Below, one piece after another: positions 11,936 to 22,225 of a stretch of DNA of 64,000 nt. Position numbers and translations under genes: made by a program. Below the pieces are notes generated by a model. It had not been told where the DNA came from. It ran no database searches and was given only the letters and a program-made list of their open reading frames with translations. Within the stretch, counting starts at the first letter, position 1. Every line of letters begins with the position of its first letter. The stretch comes from Zingiber officinale (lineage: Eukaryota; Streptophyta; Magnoliopsida; Zingiberales; Zingiberaceae). The DNA lies in assembly GCF_018446385.1 (NCBI RefSeq), contig NC_055992.1, positions 97,730,947 to 97,794,946 of the forward strand, given 5' to 3'.

Positions 11936-12579
11936 GGTCAACTCAAGTCGGGTCAACCAGATCAACCTTGACCAAAGGTTGCACCCACAATCTCCCAAGT
12001 TCCTATTCTTGTCAAACATCAAAATATAACTTCTCCATTCTTGTCAAACATCAAAATATACCTCGAGTCAGGTCAACTCGAGTCGGGTCACCCAGGTCAA
12101 CCTTGACCTAAGGTTGCACCAACAATCTCCCCCTTTTCGATGTTTGACAAAAACCATAATCAAGTTAGGTTAACCCGATAACCTAACTCAGGTTTTTCAA
12201 TAGTTCTCCAATGTTCTTCCTTGAACATTCTCCCCAAACTCCAATGTTCTTCCTTGAACATTCTCTGGACATTCTCCCCCTTTTTGACACACATCAAAAA
12301 GAGTGAATCAAGGTCAAGAGTTTCTTCCTAATGAAAGTCTGATACCTTTCATTGAAACCCCTAATTTCCCCCTTGATACTAAAATCAACAATCAACTTAG
12401 TGATAATCCCATATCACTCATCCTCAGAAATCTTGACGAGTAAAAACTCCCCCTAAAGGTCAACTCCTCCTTGACCATTGCACCAACAATGTCTTGGAGA
12501 GTTTCAACCCTTTAGAAATCTAAAACACCAACTTCCATAGCTGAAATTTCAGACAACATTCGAAAATCAGCATTTTGAC

Positions 12580-12720
12580 ACGCTCTGATCGGTCACCAGA
12601 CCAATCAGGCCTCCACTGGATCGGTCACCAGACCGATCCACACTTCCCTGGATCGGTCCAGTGACCGATCCACACTTCCCTGGACCGATCAGACTCTTCT
12701 CTTATCGGTCCACAACTCTC
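12580..12720. repeat. GATCGGTC inverted repeats inside the element
   Basis: The same palindromic motif as in the LTRs occurs several times in the interior, outside the LTR (for example 12629-12640 and 12651-12671). Confidence 0.75.
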
Positions 12721-14300
12721 TGATAAGAATTTCTGATTTTTCTCCCGAAATTCAGAAACACCTAAAAAATTACAGAAAATTCCAAAAATTATAAAATTTT
12801 GAGGATACATTCCTCATAACATATATTATCATGGAAAAATAGTTTTCTATGAAAATAACTTCTATTTTTAAATCTTGATACAAAGTTCGAAAGACTTTGA
12901 AATAGCTCAAGGTTAATCTATCTTTGTATCAACTTGCTCAATGATGAATGCTATCACTAGAAAAGCTTCATCAAAGTTTTTCAAATCAATTTTGAAATGA
13001 TTTTAAACCATTCAATTTAGGACCACAATCTTAGGACTAAATGTACATGACTTGTACACAAGTTTTCCCTATGATCCTCAATTTCGAATTAGGCTCATTT
13101 AGGTACAAGAACTATGCACCTTGATCCTAACTCATCATCCTAATATCTCACACACATCTAAGGTGTATCAAACACATCCAAGTCAATTTTGATGTGAGAT
13201 ATGAGTTTAGGTCATCTTAAGCTAAGTTCTCATGCATTTTCTAAACAACAATTAGATCTCCATATCAAATTGTGTTTTTATCCTTAAATCAATTTAATTG
13301 ATCATAAATGCAAGAGATGATGACATGGCATAAAATAATATCATAAGTGGAAATAAGTGTCAATGTTATGATGTCATGGCATAAAGTATGAAACTTAAAT
13401 AAGGCATGACATATAATTAACCTAAGTATTATCATGACATTTCAAATGATAATAAGTTAAATATGATGTCATGACATGACATATGACAAACAATGTATGG
13501 AAAATAACATATAAAGGTATAGAAAATACCTAATTCTAGCCTTAGTTACCATTTTTGATAATTTTGATCATTTTACCATAAATTCTATATTCCTAAGTGT
13601 AATAGACCTAAAATCATATACTAAAGATTTTTAGATCACTATGTGCCAATTAGATTGATCCTAGAAAACTCCTCAAATGTGGTTGACACATCCTAATCAC
13701 CTTAGGAATAATTTTTAATTTCATTTTCAAGGCTTGAACACACCTTGAAAATTCCTAAAATGCCACCTTTTGCCATGAGTAGGTTAACTACCTATCCAAT
13801 TAAGGTTGGCACACCCTAAACCATCTAGCGTGAAGGAATCACGCTCCTAGGAACCCAATACCTATTTGAGCTCATTGGGTTCACTAAATATTCACTAGGG
13901 ATGACTTCCCTAGCAACCCTCCTAATGACCCTCCTAGGCTTTAAAACCTTGGTCATTTGGGACTCATCAAGATCAACTCTAGGGGTGACTCCCCTTGTGA
14001 CCTTGGTGATGGTCTTCTTAGCCCTAGGTCTTGTTCCATAATCGAATGGAACATTATGATAAGCGGGCTTGACCACTTGAGACTTAGGTTTGTGACCCAA
14101 ACCTCTCATGTCCTTGGGCTTTGATTTTTGACCTTAGACCCTAGAGTTGACTTCTCTAAATTCTTAAGAGCCTTTTCTAAAGTGTCAAGTCTTGACCTCA
14201 AGACTTGATTTTCCTTCTTTAATACCTCAAGCTTTAATTTTCCATTTTTCTTCGAGGTATTCCTAGGCATATGTCTAGTTATTTTGGGATTCCTATCTAG

Positions 14301-15299
14301 CTATTCCTTAACCTTAGATGAGTTAATTCTAGGGTTGACATTTCTAGTATTGTCCTTATCTAGGCTAACATGTTTGGCACCTGAGCACATGTATCGGTTT
14401 CTATGGTTATCATACTTATCATTATTGACAATTGCAATAAAGCTACTAGCATGTGTCTTATTAGAATTGCAAGAATGTGCCTTAAAGGATACCTTAGGGT
14501 TTGCCTTAGCTCCCCCCATAGATGTGCTTGGTCTCTTTTCCTTGTGAGGTTGCCTCCCCCTTGGACATTGACTACTATAATGTCCCCTTTGCTTGCATTG
14601 GAAGCACACCACGTGCTCCTTGCCCTTGCGTATCGGGACTCCGGCTTCCTTGACTTTTGGTGCCGGTGGAGTCTTCCTAATCCTCTTTGGACATTTACTT
14701 TTGTAATGCCCATATTCCCTACACTCAAGGCACATTATGTGTAATTTACTTGAAATTAAGTTGCTTGAGTTACCTAGGATTGAGGATGGATATAAGCTCT
14801 CTCCTTCATCCCTTCCGGAGGTAGAGGCTTCTTCTTCTTGCTCCAGTCTTGAAGAAGAACTCTCTTCCTCTTCTTCCTTAGATGTTGAGTAGCCCTCAAC
14901 TTCTAATTCCATACCTCCATGATGTGAGCTACTTGGCTCACTTGACTCCTCTTCATGACTTGAATTGGAGCTCTCCTCATGGAACTTAGCCAAGTTGTTC
15001 CATAACTCCTTGGCATTGTTGTATCTACCTATCTTACACAAGATATCATTAGGTAATGAAAATTCAAAGATTTTCGTTACCTCATCGTTGATTATGGATT
15101 GGTGGATTTGTTCCTTCGTCCACTTCTTCTTCTCGAGAGGTTCTCCTTCTTTATCCACCGGAGGAATAAAACCTACTTGTACACAATTCCAATTTACTAG
15201 GTTAGTCATAAGAAAATACTTCATTCTTACCTTCCAAAACGCGAAGTCGTCGCGATCGTAGAAGGGTGGAATCGTGACGTCTTCTCCAAGTTGATCCAT
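14301..15299 (-). CDS. Gag protein of a non-autonomous LTR element
   Basis: A 332-residue open frame starts 62 bp inside the right LTR. Its N-terminal half resembles the UBN2-type gag of plant copia-like elements, with DRDDFAFWKVRMKYFL and a FEFSLP block. A Ser/Glu-rich linker follows, then two CCHC zinc knuckles, CRECREYGHYKSKCP-like and CFQCKQRGHYSSQCP. Such proteins package element RNA into particles. Nothing downstream resembles pol. Confidence 0.8.
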   Translation of the reverse strand: MDQLGEDVTIPPFYDRDDFAFWKVRMKYFLMTNLVNWNCVQVGFIPPVDKEGEPLEKKKWTKEQIHQSIINDEVTKIFEFSLPNDILCKIGRYNNAKELWNNLAKFHEESSNSSHEEESSEPSSSHHGGMELEVEGYSTSKEEEEESSSSRLEQEEEASTSGRDEGESLYPSSILGNSSNLISSKLHIMCLECREYGHYKSKCPKRIRKTPPAPKVKEAGVPIRKGKEHVVCFQCKQRGHYSSQCPRGRQPHKEKRPSTSMGGAKANPKVSFKAHSCNSNKTHASSFIAIVNNDKYDNHRNRYMCSGAKHVSLDKDNTRNVNPRINSSKVKE

Positions 15300-15984
15300 T
15301 CTCTAGCTCGTGCTCCCCCGGGTGTTAATCCGACGAAGAGCGACCTTTCTCTGATACCACTTGTTAGGACCTTCGATAGCGGCTAGAGAGGAGGGGTGTG
15401 AATAGCCGACCCCAAATTCTCTTTTCTTCCTACAATTTGAGTTAGCGCAGCGGAAATAAAGAGTAGAAACGAAAATGGAGAAGATCAAACCTCAAACGCG
15501 ACGATATAACGAGGTTCAGAGATGATACTCCTACTTCTCGGCGTGTCCGTAAGGTGAACGAATCCTATCAATCCGTCGGTGGATGAGACCCCGGAGAACC
15601 GGATAATAAAAACTCCTTCTGGGTGGAGAACCCTCGTCACAATCTCTCTTGCAATAGCAAGATCAGCGTACAAGAAATACAACAAGAAGCCAAGAACAAT
15701 ATGAATGTAAAAACACTAGTTTGCTTGCCTTCTTGTCGACTGTTGATGAAGCAGCAACTTCACGGAGGCCAACCCAGCAACAACTGATCAATTGGAAACC
15801 CAGCCGAGGGAAGCTCACACGAAGATTCAGCAGTGGAGAGCTCAACAAAGCTCAGATCGCAAGTAGGAAGAAGAGTAAGTGCGAGAACCAAGAAGAAGTT
15901 CAGCTTCCCTGTAGTGGCCTTCTTATATGAACCTGCGAAGAAGACAAAGAAGAAATCTAGCCGTTGTGACTCAACGGCTAGACC

Positions 15985-16320
15985 TGGACCGATCAGGCTC
16001 CACCCTGATCGGTCCAGGATGGATCTGATCGGTCGGGGGACCGATCAGGCCCTATGCTGATTGGTCCCCAGACCGATCCCAACTCTCACGGAGAGTTGGT
16101 TGCGATCCCTGATTGGTCTGTGGACCGATCAGCCTATAGATGGATCGGTCCACAGACCGATCAGCCTACAAGTCTGAATCATCTCGCCTTCTAACTTATC
16201 GGTCAGCAGACCGGTCAAATAACCCACAGAAAGCTTCTGTGTGGTTACTGATCGGTCCATAGACCGATCAGATAACCCAGTGTTTCACTGGATCGGTCAG
16301 CAGACCGATCCAATTTTCCA
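15985..16320. repeat. GATCGGTC/GACCGATC inverted-repeat array, right LTR
   Basis: This is the counterpart of the array at 11125-11465, with the same order of palindromes and a few substitutions. Confidence 0.85.
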
Positions 16321-16334
16321 GCCTTAAACCTAAA

Positions 16335-16735
16335 GCCTTCCTGATCTAGAGAACGAGCTACCGAGCCCTCTCTGACTTAGTCCGGAGAACGAGCTACCGA
16401 GCCCTCCGACTTCCACGTCCGGTCCAGAGAACGAGCTACCGAGCCCTCTCTGACCTAGTCCGGAGAACGAGCTACCGAGCCCTCTCTGACTCCATCCAGT
16501 CTAGAGAACGAGCTACCGAGCCCTCTCTGACCTAGTCCGGAGAACGAGCTACCGAGCCCTCTCCGACTCCATCCAGTTCAGAGAACGAGCTACCGAGCCC
16601 TCTCCGACCTCCCATGCCAAGCTTCCATACTTGGACTTTTCCCCGTGCCAAGCTCCCTGCTTGGACTTTTCTCGTGCCAAGCTCCCTGCTTGGACTTTTC
16701 CGTGCCAAGTCTCCATACTTGGACTTTTCCCGAAT
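16335..16735. repeat. Two minisatellites in the right LTR
   Basis: Units of GAGAACGAGCTACCGAGCCC and then CCAAGCTCCCTGCTTGGACT occur as in the left LTR, with fewer units in both arrays. Confidence 0.85.
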
Positions 16736-17415
16736 CAGGTCAACTCAAGTCGGGTCAACCAGATCAACCTTGACCAAAGGTTGCACCCACAATTCCCCAA
16801 GTTCCTATTCTTTTCAAACATCAAAATATAACTTCTCCATTCTTGTCAAACATCAAAATATACCTCGAGTCAGGTCAACTCGAGTCGGGTCACCCAGGTC
16901 AACCTTGACCTAAGGTTGCACCAACACAAAGGATTTAGATGATTTGATAGTAATTATGAAGGCCAAAGGATTTAAATGATTTGATATTAATTACAATTAT
17001 GATAATTGTTGAGTTAGTTGAGATAAAGGTGAATGAGTTGAAAGGGGTGGACTGTCTATAGAGAGGAGAGTTGTATTCTTTCTTTGCTTGTTCAGGAATA
17101 GTGGAAGAAGCGGGTAAAGACTAAAAATAGATTACACCAAAACAACAACAAAACAAAAGCATTAGAGGTGACTAAGCCACACCCATGAGCCCATTCAATT
17201 TTCCAATTTAGTTTTTAAGTTTTAGGAAATTTTTTTCCTCAACCCACAGGCTAACTCAAGCCCACCGCGGGCCAACCCATGTTGATCACCGGCTTATCCA
17301 GGTCAGCCCACCTAAACCCATCTTTAAATGGATTGATAAAATTTTAAAGTAACCCGCTTAAATTGTTTGACGAGACGACCCAACCTGACGAGCCCAATCT
17401 AAATTGAAGGCTCTA

Positions 17416-17757
17416 ACCCGAACTACCACGATTACATGAGAATGTCTCTAGTTTTATGTTCTTTTGCTAAGCTGGACAATCTTATTAGTAAAGACTTCTT
17501 AGTTTGATATTTTATATGTATTCTAGTGCCCGAACTACCACAATTACATGAAAATGTCTCTAGTTCTATTTTCTTCTGCTGAGCTAGATAGTCTCACCAG
17601 TAAAGACTTCTTAGTTTGATACTTTATATGTATTTCAGTGCATGAACTACCATGATTACATAAGAATGTTTGTAGTTCTTAGTTCTTCTACTGAGCTGGA
17701 TAATATCATCAGTAAAGACTTCTTAGTTTGATATTTCATATGCATTCTAGTGCCCCA
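17416..17757. repeat. 112-bp tandem repeat, three units
   Basis: The block CGAACTACCACGATTACATG recurs at 17419, 17531 and 17643, an exact 112-bp step, with the units differing by scattered changes. Two more units lie at 25345 and 25457, again 112 bp apart. The hAT element at 9869-17415 is inserted in the first unit, so part of the array once lay to the left of 9861. Confidence 0.8.
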
Positions 17758-17829
17758 TTTAATGTCTTATAGGACAAGATGTCAGTCGTAGCATGTGTCA
17801 AGAGATCTTCAACTTAATATCAAATGGTA

Positions 17830-18239
17830 TGTTTGGGAAGGATATCATGTGGAAACCATATCAATCTTAAGAGGAACAAAAGCATAAATTAGTGTATCAA
17901 CATGTGCACATTACTCGTACAATAGGTATTAAAAAAAGCTTGTGAAAACCATGAGTTTGACTGAATCTTGTTGAGAGACTTTGGCGAGTGGGTCTTTGAA
18001 GAACAAGAATTCAACCTTGACTTGGGCCTTGACCTTGACGGAGATCTAGATAGGCTTTTGCTCGGTGAAAATGACCTATATTTCCCAGAGCGAGTGTTAT
18101 CTCTAGCTACTGAACGACTACAAACTGGGCAGATGTTGTTGCCACCTATTGCTCGACCACGGTAGCTTACATGATTGTGGAATATGCTTCGAAAATGATT
18201 CCTTCAACTTCTTTACCTGAGTATATGATAAGAGAACAT
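17830..18239. repeat. Recurring 300-bp module, copy A
   Basis: It starts with AAGGATATCATGTGGAAACC and contains a 65-codon open frame (17968-18165) rich in Leu-Asp pairs, with YFPERVLSL near its middle and LLPPIA at the end. Copies B (19850-20060) and C (21665-21990) share the same order. I do not recognise the protein. The module may be part of an old element or a broken gene. Confidence 0.6.
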
Positions 18240-18244
18240 CCTTT

Positions 18245-19739
18245 TGTTGGTGTAGGAAGCACCGGACGATCAAACCTGGATTTTGATTTTGTCAAATGAT
18301 CCAAAGTTAAGCTGTCTTTTAATCTAACAATGTTAATTGAACTTGAAGGAAAGTCCTAAGTTGTCTTAGGCAAAAGTCCTAATGGATTCTAGGCAGATGG
18401 AAAAGTCTAGGGGGTGGTAACCCTAGGTCCTAGGGGGCGGTAACTCTAGGTCCTAAGGGATGGTAACCCTAAGTGATGAAAAGTCCTAGCTGAGGTTAGG
18501 CAGGTAGAAAATCTTAGGAGGTGGTAACCCTAGGTCCTAGGGGGTGGTAATATTAGGCAGAAAGTCTTGGTAGGTCGAGCGCTTTGGACAAAATCCTAGA
18601 GTCGGGGACTCTAGGTGAAAACCTTGGTCGTCGCAGACCAAGTAGAAGTATGGACGGGTCGTCGAGCGAACGTCCAGCATGAAGACCTAAAGTCTCAGGC
18701 GTTGAGCAAAAGTCCAGTCGGTCTGGAGGACTGGTCTGACAACAGGTAACTTCTCCTGAGAGAAGTAGGTGAGGATGCATTCTCCGCTGAGGGAACAATA
18801 GGTATTAGTTCGACCTAGGATTTTCGGAGGAAATTTGAAGTCAGAACCGGACAATCCGAAGGATGTTAAGTTATTTATTTACATATTAATTGTTATTTGT
18901 CTAACTCTATTGTGCAGGAAACTAACAAGTTTTGCAGCATTGGACTTAGCCTTGATCGGTTGACTAAAGGGTCGGATCGGTGGACCGAACCCCAGTACAG
19001 TAGGATCAGAGTTTCAGAGATCAGACCGGATTCGATCGAGGGATCGGTCGACCAAACCTAGGGATCGGTCAACCGAACCAAAGATAAGTAATGACCTGAT
19101 CGAGCCGGGTTGATCGAATCAGATAAGGTAGAGACCATCGGCTGATCGGTCGACTGAATGATGGGATCAGTTGACCGAACGAAGGCTCTATCCGAAGAGG
19201 TTGTATCTGGATGGAAGGCTGGGCGGATTCAACAGGTTTGGTTTACCGAACCAGGGGATCGGTTGACCGATCCGGGTCGAGTCAAATATGATCCCAAGAT
19301 CAGAGGATCTAGATCAGATATGAAGAGGCTATAAAAAAGGGGTCTCAACCAGCTACTTGGAACAACATCATTCACAGCAATCCTCTAAGCTACGCGCTAC
19401 ACTGAAATGACTCAACAACGCTCAGTTGATGTTCTGACAATCGACGAACCAATTCCTAATAATTTATTATTGGTATAATCTGTTTTTAAGTTCAGTACTT
19501 GTACTTATATATTTGTAAAGAATTTTGGATCTATAGTGATTGTCCAATGTAAGCGATCAACCTCGTGGGCTTTGGAATTGGAGTCGTCACAGGTTCCAAA
19601 CCAAGTAAAAGAAACCTATTGGCGATTGTGTTTGTTTTTTTTCTTTATTTCACTGCATTATTCTGAGTTTTCTGAAATGAACGAATTAATCATGAGTACT
19701 ATTCAACCCCCCCCCCCCTAGCACGTCATCAATCCTACA
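18245..19739 (+). mobile_element. Solo LTR with 5-bp target duplication
   Basis: A 1495-bp TGTTGGTGTAGG...ATCCTACA unit is flanked by CCTTT at 18240-18244 and 19740-19744. A TATAAAAAAG box at 19330-19339 fits + orientation. There is no internal region or second LTR, so it is the product of recombination between two LTRs. It contains GATCGGTC-like palindromes at 18950-19290, although the rest differs from the 10504 family. Confidence 0.85.
18408..18555. repeat. Short tandem repeat inside the solo LTR
   Basis: Units of about 28-30 bp built on GGTGGTAACCCTAGGTCCTA repeat about four times, the last ones degenerate. Confidence 0.7.
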
Positions 19740-19849
19740 CCTTTCTCAACCATACGAGGAACAAAAGCAAAAAAACAAGTTCCAAGAAGCCTCATTTAAT
19801 ATTCTACAGGACGACATGCCAAGTGCAACATATGCCTTAATATCAAATA

Positions 19850-20060
19850 GCATGTTTAGGAAGGATATTGTATGGAGGTTATATCAGTCGTACGAGGAAT
19901 AGAAATATAAATTAGTTTGTATCAGCATGTGCTCATTACCCATACAGAATGTATTACAAATATGCTTGTGGAATCCGCGAGCTTGATTGATTCTTGTTGA
20001 GAGACTTTGGTGAGGGGGTCTCTGGAGACTGAGAGCTCAACCCTAACTTGGACCTTGACC
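19850..20060. repeat. Recurring 300-bp module, copy B (cut off)
   Basis: It matches copies A and C from AAGGATATTGTATGG up to the Leu-Asp-coding part, then stops abruptly at about 20058, where unrelated sequence begins. Confidence 0.6.
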
Positions 20061-21664
20061 TTTGTTAGGGTCAAAAGAATTTATATTTCTCCATAATAGT
20101 ATGATATTATCTATTTGGGGTTTAAACTCTCATGGATTTATTTTTAGCTCTACTTAAAAGGTCTTATACCAATGGAGATATATTTTATATTTTAAACTAA
20201 TGATCTTTTCCATATATTTTCAATATGGGACTTTGATTATATTCCCAATGATGTGGATATGATTTAGGGTAGGAGAGGAATTAGAGGAAAAGGGAGGGGC
20301 AATTTGGAAAAGTCATGAGGTAGGGCTTTAAGGGGGAAGGAGCACTGTTCACAAGAAGGAGGGGAGTTTTTCTCTGCCGCCGCCTACACGAACCAGGGGA
20401 GAGGCTTCTTCTCCCTCTCTCGCCGCCATCCTCGAACGACGGCCGCGGCGACGACCACCTCCGAGTCGGCTCTTTCCTTCCTCGCGACAATGGCGCCGGA
20501 TTCACGCCTCCACTGCCGCCGAGTACGGACGACCGTCTCCCTCTCTCTGCGTCGACGCCTTTGCGAGCATCCCCTTTCCTCCTCCCTTTCCGACGCCTAT
20601 GACGTCCGATGTCGGCAGCTCCTTGCTCTCACGCACGAGGCCTCACGCGAGCATGACGACTTCCCCTCCTCCCCTTTCTCCATTCCACGCCACCATCACA
20701 CGTCGTAATACGAAGCCACCTCACACAGTGGCAGGGCTGGGTTTCCTGTTTGCTGCCTCACGCGCCAAGGCTGCCGGACTCACCCAACATGCGTGGGCCT
20801 ATTACCGTCGATCTGACCGCATTTCGTCTTCGCTGTGTTCCGACCCTCGCATTGATCTGACTTGCGTGTTGTGTTCTGACTTTCGAACAGATATTGTATC
20901 TCATTTTGTGTGTTGCTGTCATATTCCAGCCTGTGTGTTGATGTCATATTTTGACCTGTGTGTCAATGTTATACTCCTGCCTACATGTCGACGTTTTAAC
21001 CCAGCCTGCGTGCCGAGATCACATCTGGTTTCGTGTCGTCGCTTCCAGCTCCAGGACGCGTTCGGCTCCACTTCATCAGATCTCGTTCTTCATCCGGCTT
21101 ATCCATCTACGCTTCCGGGTCACGACAACTCGACCAGCGTCCCATCTTTGGGCGCCTCCCTAGGCCAGGGTACGTTCTCGTACTCACTCTCCCTTCATTT
21201 GATTATTCTAGTATTAGTCTGGTACTTACATATTCGTTGGATCTGCCTCGAGCCTCGGGGCACCAGAGACCGGGGCGACCCGGTCGTTGGCTGCAAGTAG
21301 CATTGACCAGAGGACTTTTGAAGACTTGGTCAACACAGAAGTCATCTCAGCACACCACCCCCTCCGGGACATCGCGACTCGGTCAACATTCCATCCACCT
21401 CACCTGGAGGTCCGTCTGACTCAGATTCCGGACAGGATCACCCAACAATCCTTCCCTTAAATGAAGGACTACCATTCTCATAATGGTCCAAGCCTCCCCT
21501 TAAACATCTGATTACTCTTGACCTACTTCGGGCTTTACCTCAAGCATTTAATCACTCTTAACTTGCTCTGAGCCTCCCCGCAAATATATGATCATTCTTT
21601 ACCTGCTTTGGGTCTCCCCTCAAACATTCAGTTACTCTTGACTTGCTCTGAGCATCCCCTGAAC
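20061..21664. other. Inserted sequence between module copies, unclassified
   Basis: It replaces the end of module copy B. It has an AT-rich first part and GC-rich DNA at 20330-20700 with overlapping open frames and no known domain. At 21480-21660 a roughly 60-bp unit built on CCTCCCCTCAAACATTTGAT (consensus) repeats about three times. A retroelement origin is plausible but unproven. Confidence 0.35.
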
Positions 21665-21990
21665 TTCGTTCAAGGATATCATGTGGAAGCCATATCAATT
21701 GTATGAGGAACAAAAGCATAAATTAGTATGTCAGCATGTGCTAATTACCCATACAACAGGTATTAAAAGCTTGTGGAAACTGTGAGCTTGACTGATTCTT
21801 ATTGAGAGACATTGGCAAGGGGGTTTTTGGAGAACGAGATTTCAACCCTCACTTGGACCTTGACCTTGATCGCGATCCAAATGGGCCTCTGCTATATGAA
21901 ACTAAGCTATGTTTCCCAAAGCAAGTTCTATCTCTAATTGGTGAATGGTTGCAAACTGGGTTGATCCTATTGCCACCTCTTGCTTAATTA
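21665..21990. repeat. Recurring 300-bp module, copy C
   Basis: It contains an open frame at 21802-21987 that aligns by eye along its whole length with the one in copy A, including the LDLDLDRD stretch and the LLPPLA end. Frame retention in two copies is notable, but the length is too small for a domain call. Confidence 0.6.
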
Positions 21991-21999
21991 TGATTAGGG

Positions 22000-22225
22000 T
22001 TGGAAAAAATTCCGAAAATCCTGACCCTTCTCGAATCCCATCCTATTTCTGACCCGAAAATATCTCGATCCGACATTTTCCCGACCCGAAGGTTCAGGAT
22101 TTTCCCGTCCTGATCACTATCGGGAATTTTTTTTTCTCCCGACGGGAATCCTGTCCCGACCCGATTATATTATAATATTATTTTTTTATATTAAAAATAT
22201 TATTTTTATATTTTAAGCATCTAAC
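22000..22225. mobile_element. Truncated MITE-like repeat with CCCGACCC motifs
   Basis: It starts TAGGGTTGGAAAAAATTCC and carries GACCCGA/CGGGAAT blocks like those of widespread plant hAT-type MITEs. The right end is missing where the LTR remnant begins. Confidence 0.45.

Larger units (their letters stand above)
10504..12124 (-). repeat. LTR (element 3' copy)
   Basis: This 1621-bp copy starts TGTTAGGAC and ends GCACCAACA on +. A TATA-like CATATAAG lies near 11063-11075 on the - strand. It carries the palindrome and minisatellite arrays described separately. Confidence 0.9.
10504..16926 (-). mobile_element. Gag-only LTR retrotransposon nested in a hAT element
   Basis: Both ends are long terminal repeats (10504-12124 and 15362-16926) running TGTTAG...CCAACA on the + strand, flanked by the 5-bp target duplication CAAAG (10499-10503 and 16927-16931). 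On the - strand the primer site TGGTATCAGAG, matching initiator-Met tRNA, follows the right LTR, and a purine tract AAAAGGGGGAGAT precedes the left one. The 3.2-kb interior holds a gag frame and no recognisable protease, integrase or reverse transcriptase. Structurally it looks whole as a non-autonomous element. The two LTRs differ by scattered changes and short indels, suggesting a fairly recent insertion. Confidence 0.9.
15362..16926 (-). repeat. LTR (element 5' copy)
   Basis: This 1565-bp copy of the LTR at 10504-12124 is slightly shorter because the minisatellites differ in unit number. It borders the primer site and gag, so it is the 5' LTR on the - strand. Confidence 0.9.
9869..17415. 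mobile_element. Non-autonomous hAT-like element split by an LTR element
   Basis: The left end TAGAGCTGTCA and the right end (read inward TAGAGCCTTCA) are inverted repeats. The flanks are GCCCGAAC (9861-9868) and ACCCGAAC (17416-17423), an 8-bp target duplication with one change. Removing the nested LTR element and its 5-bp duplication leaves about 1.1 kb. A related copy without the insertion lies at 53180-53953. No transposase is visible. Its target was a unit of the 112-bp tandem repeat. Confidence 0.7.

Noticed and set aside
20599-21300. 233-codon + strand frame
   Set aside because: Lies in unclassified inserted DNA with overlapping frames in all phases, Cys/Ser-rich low-order sequence and no recognisable domain.
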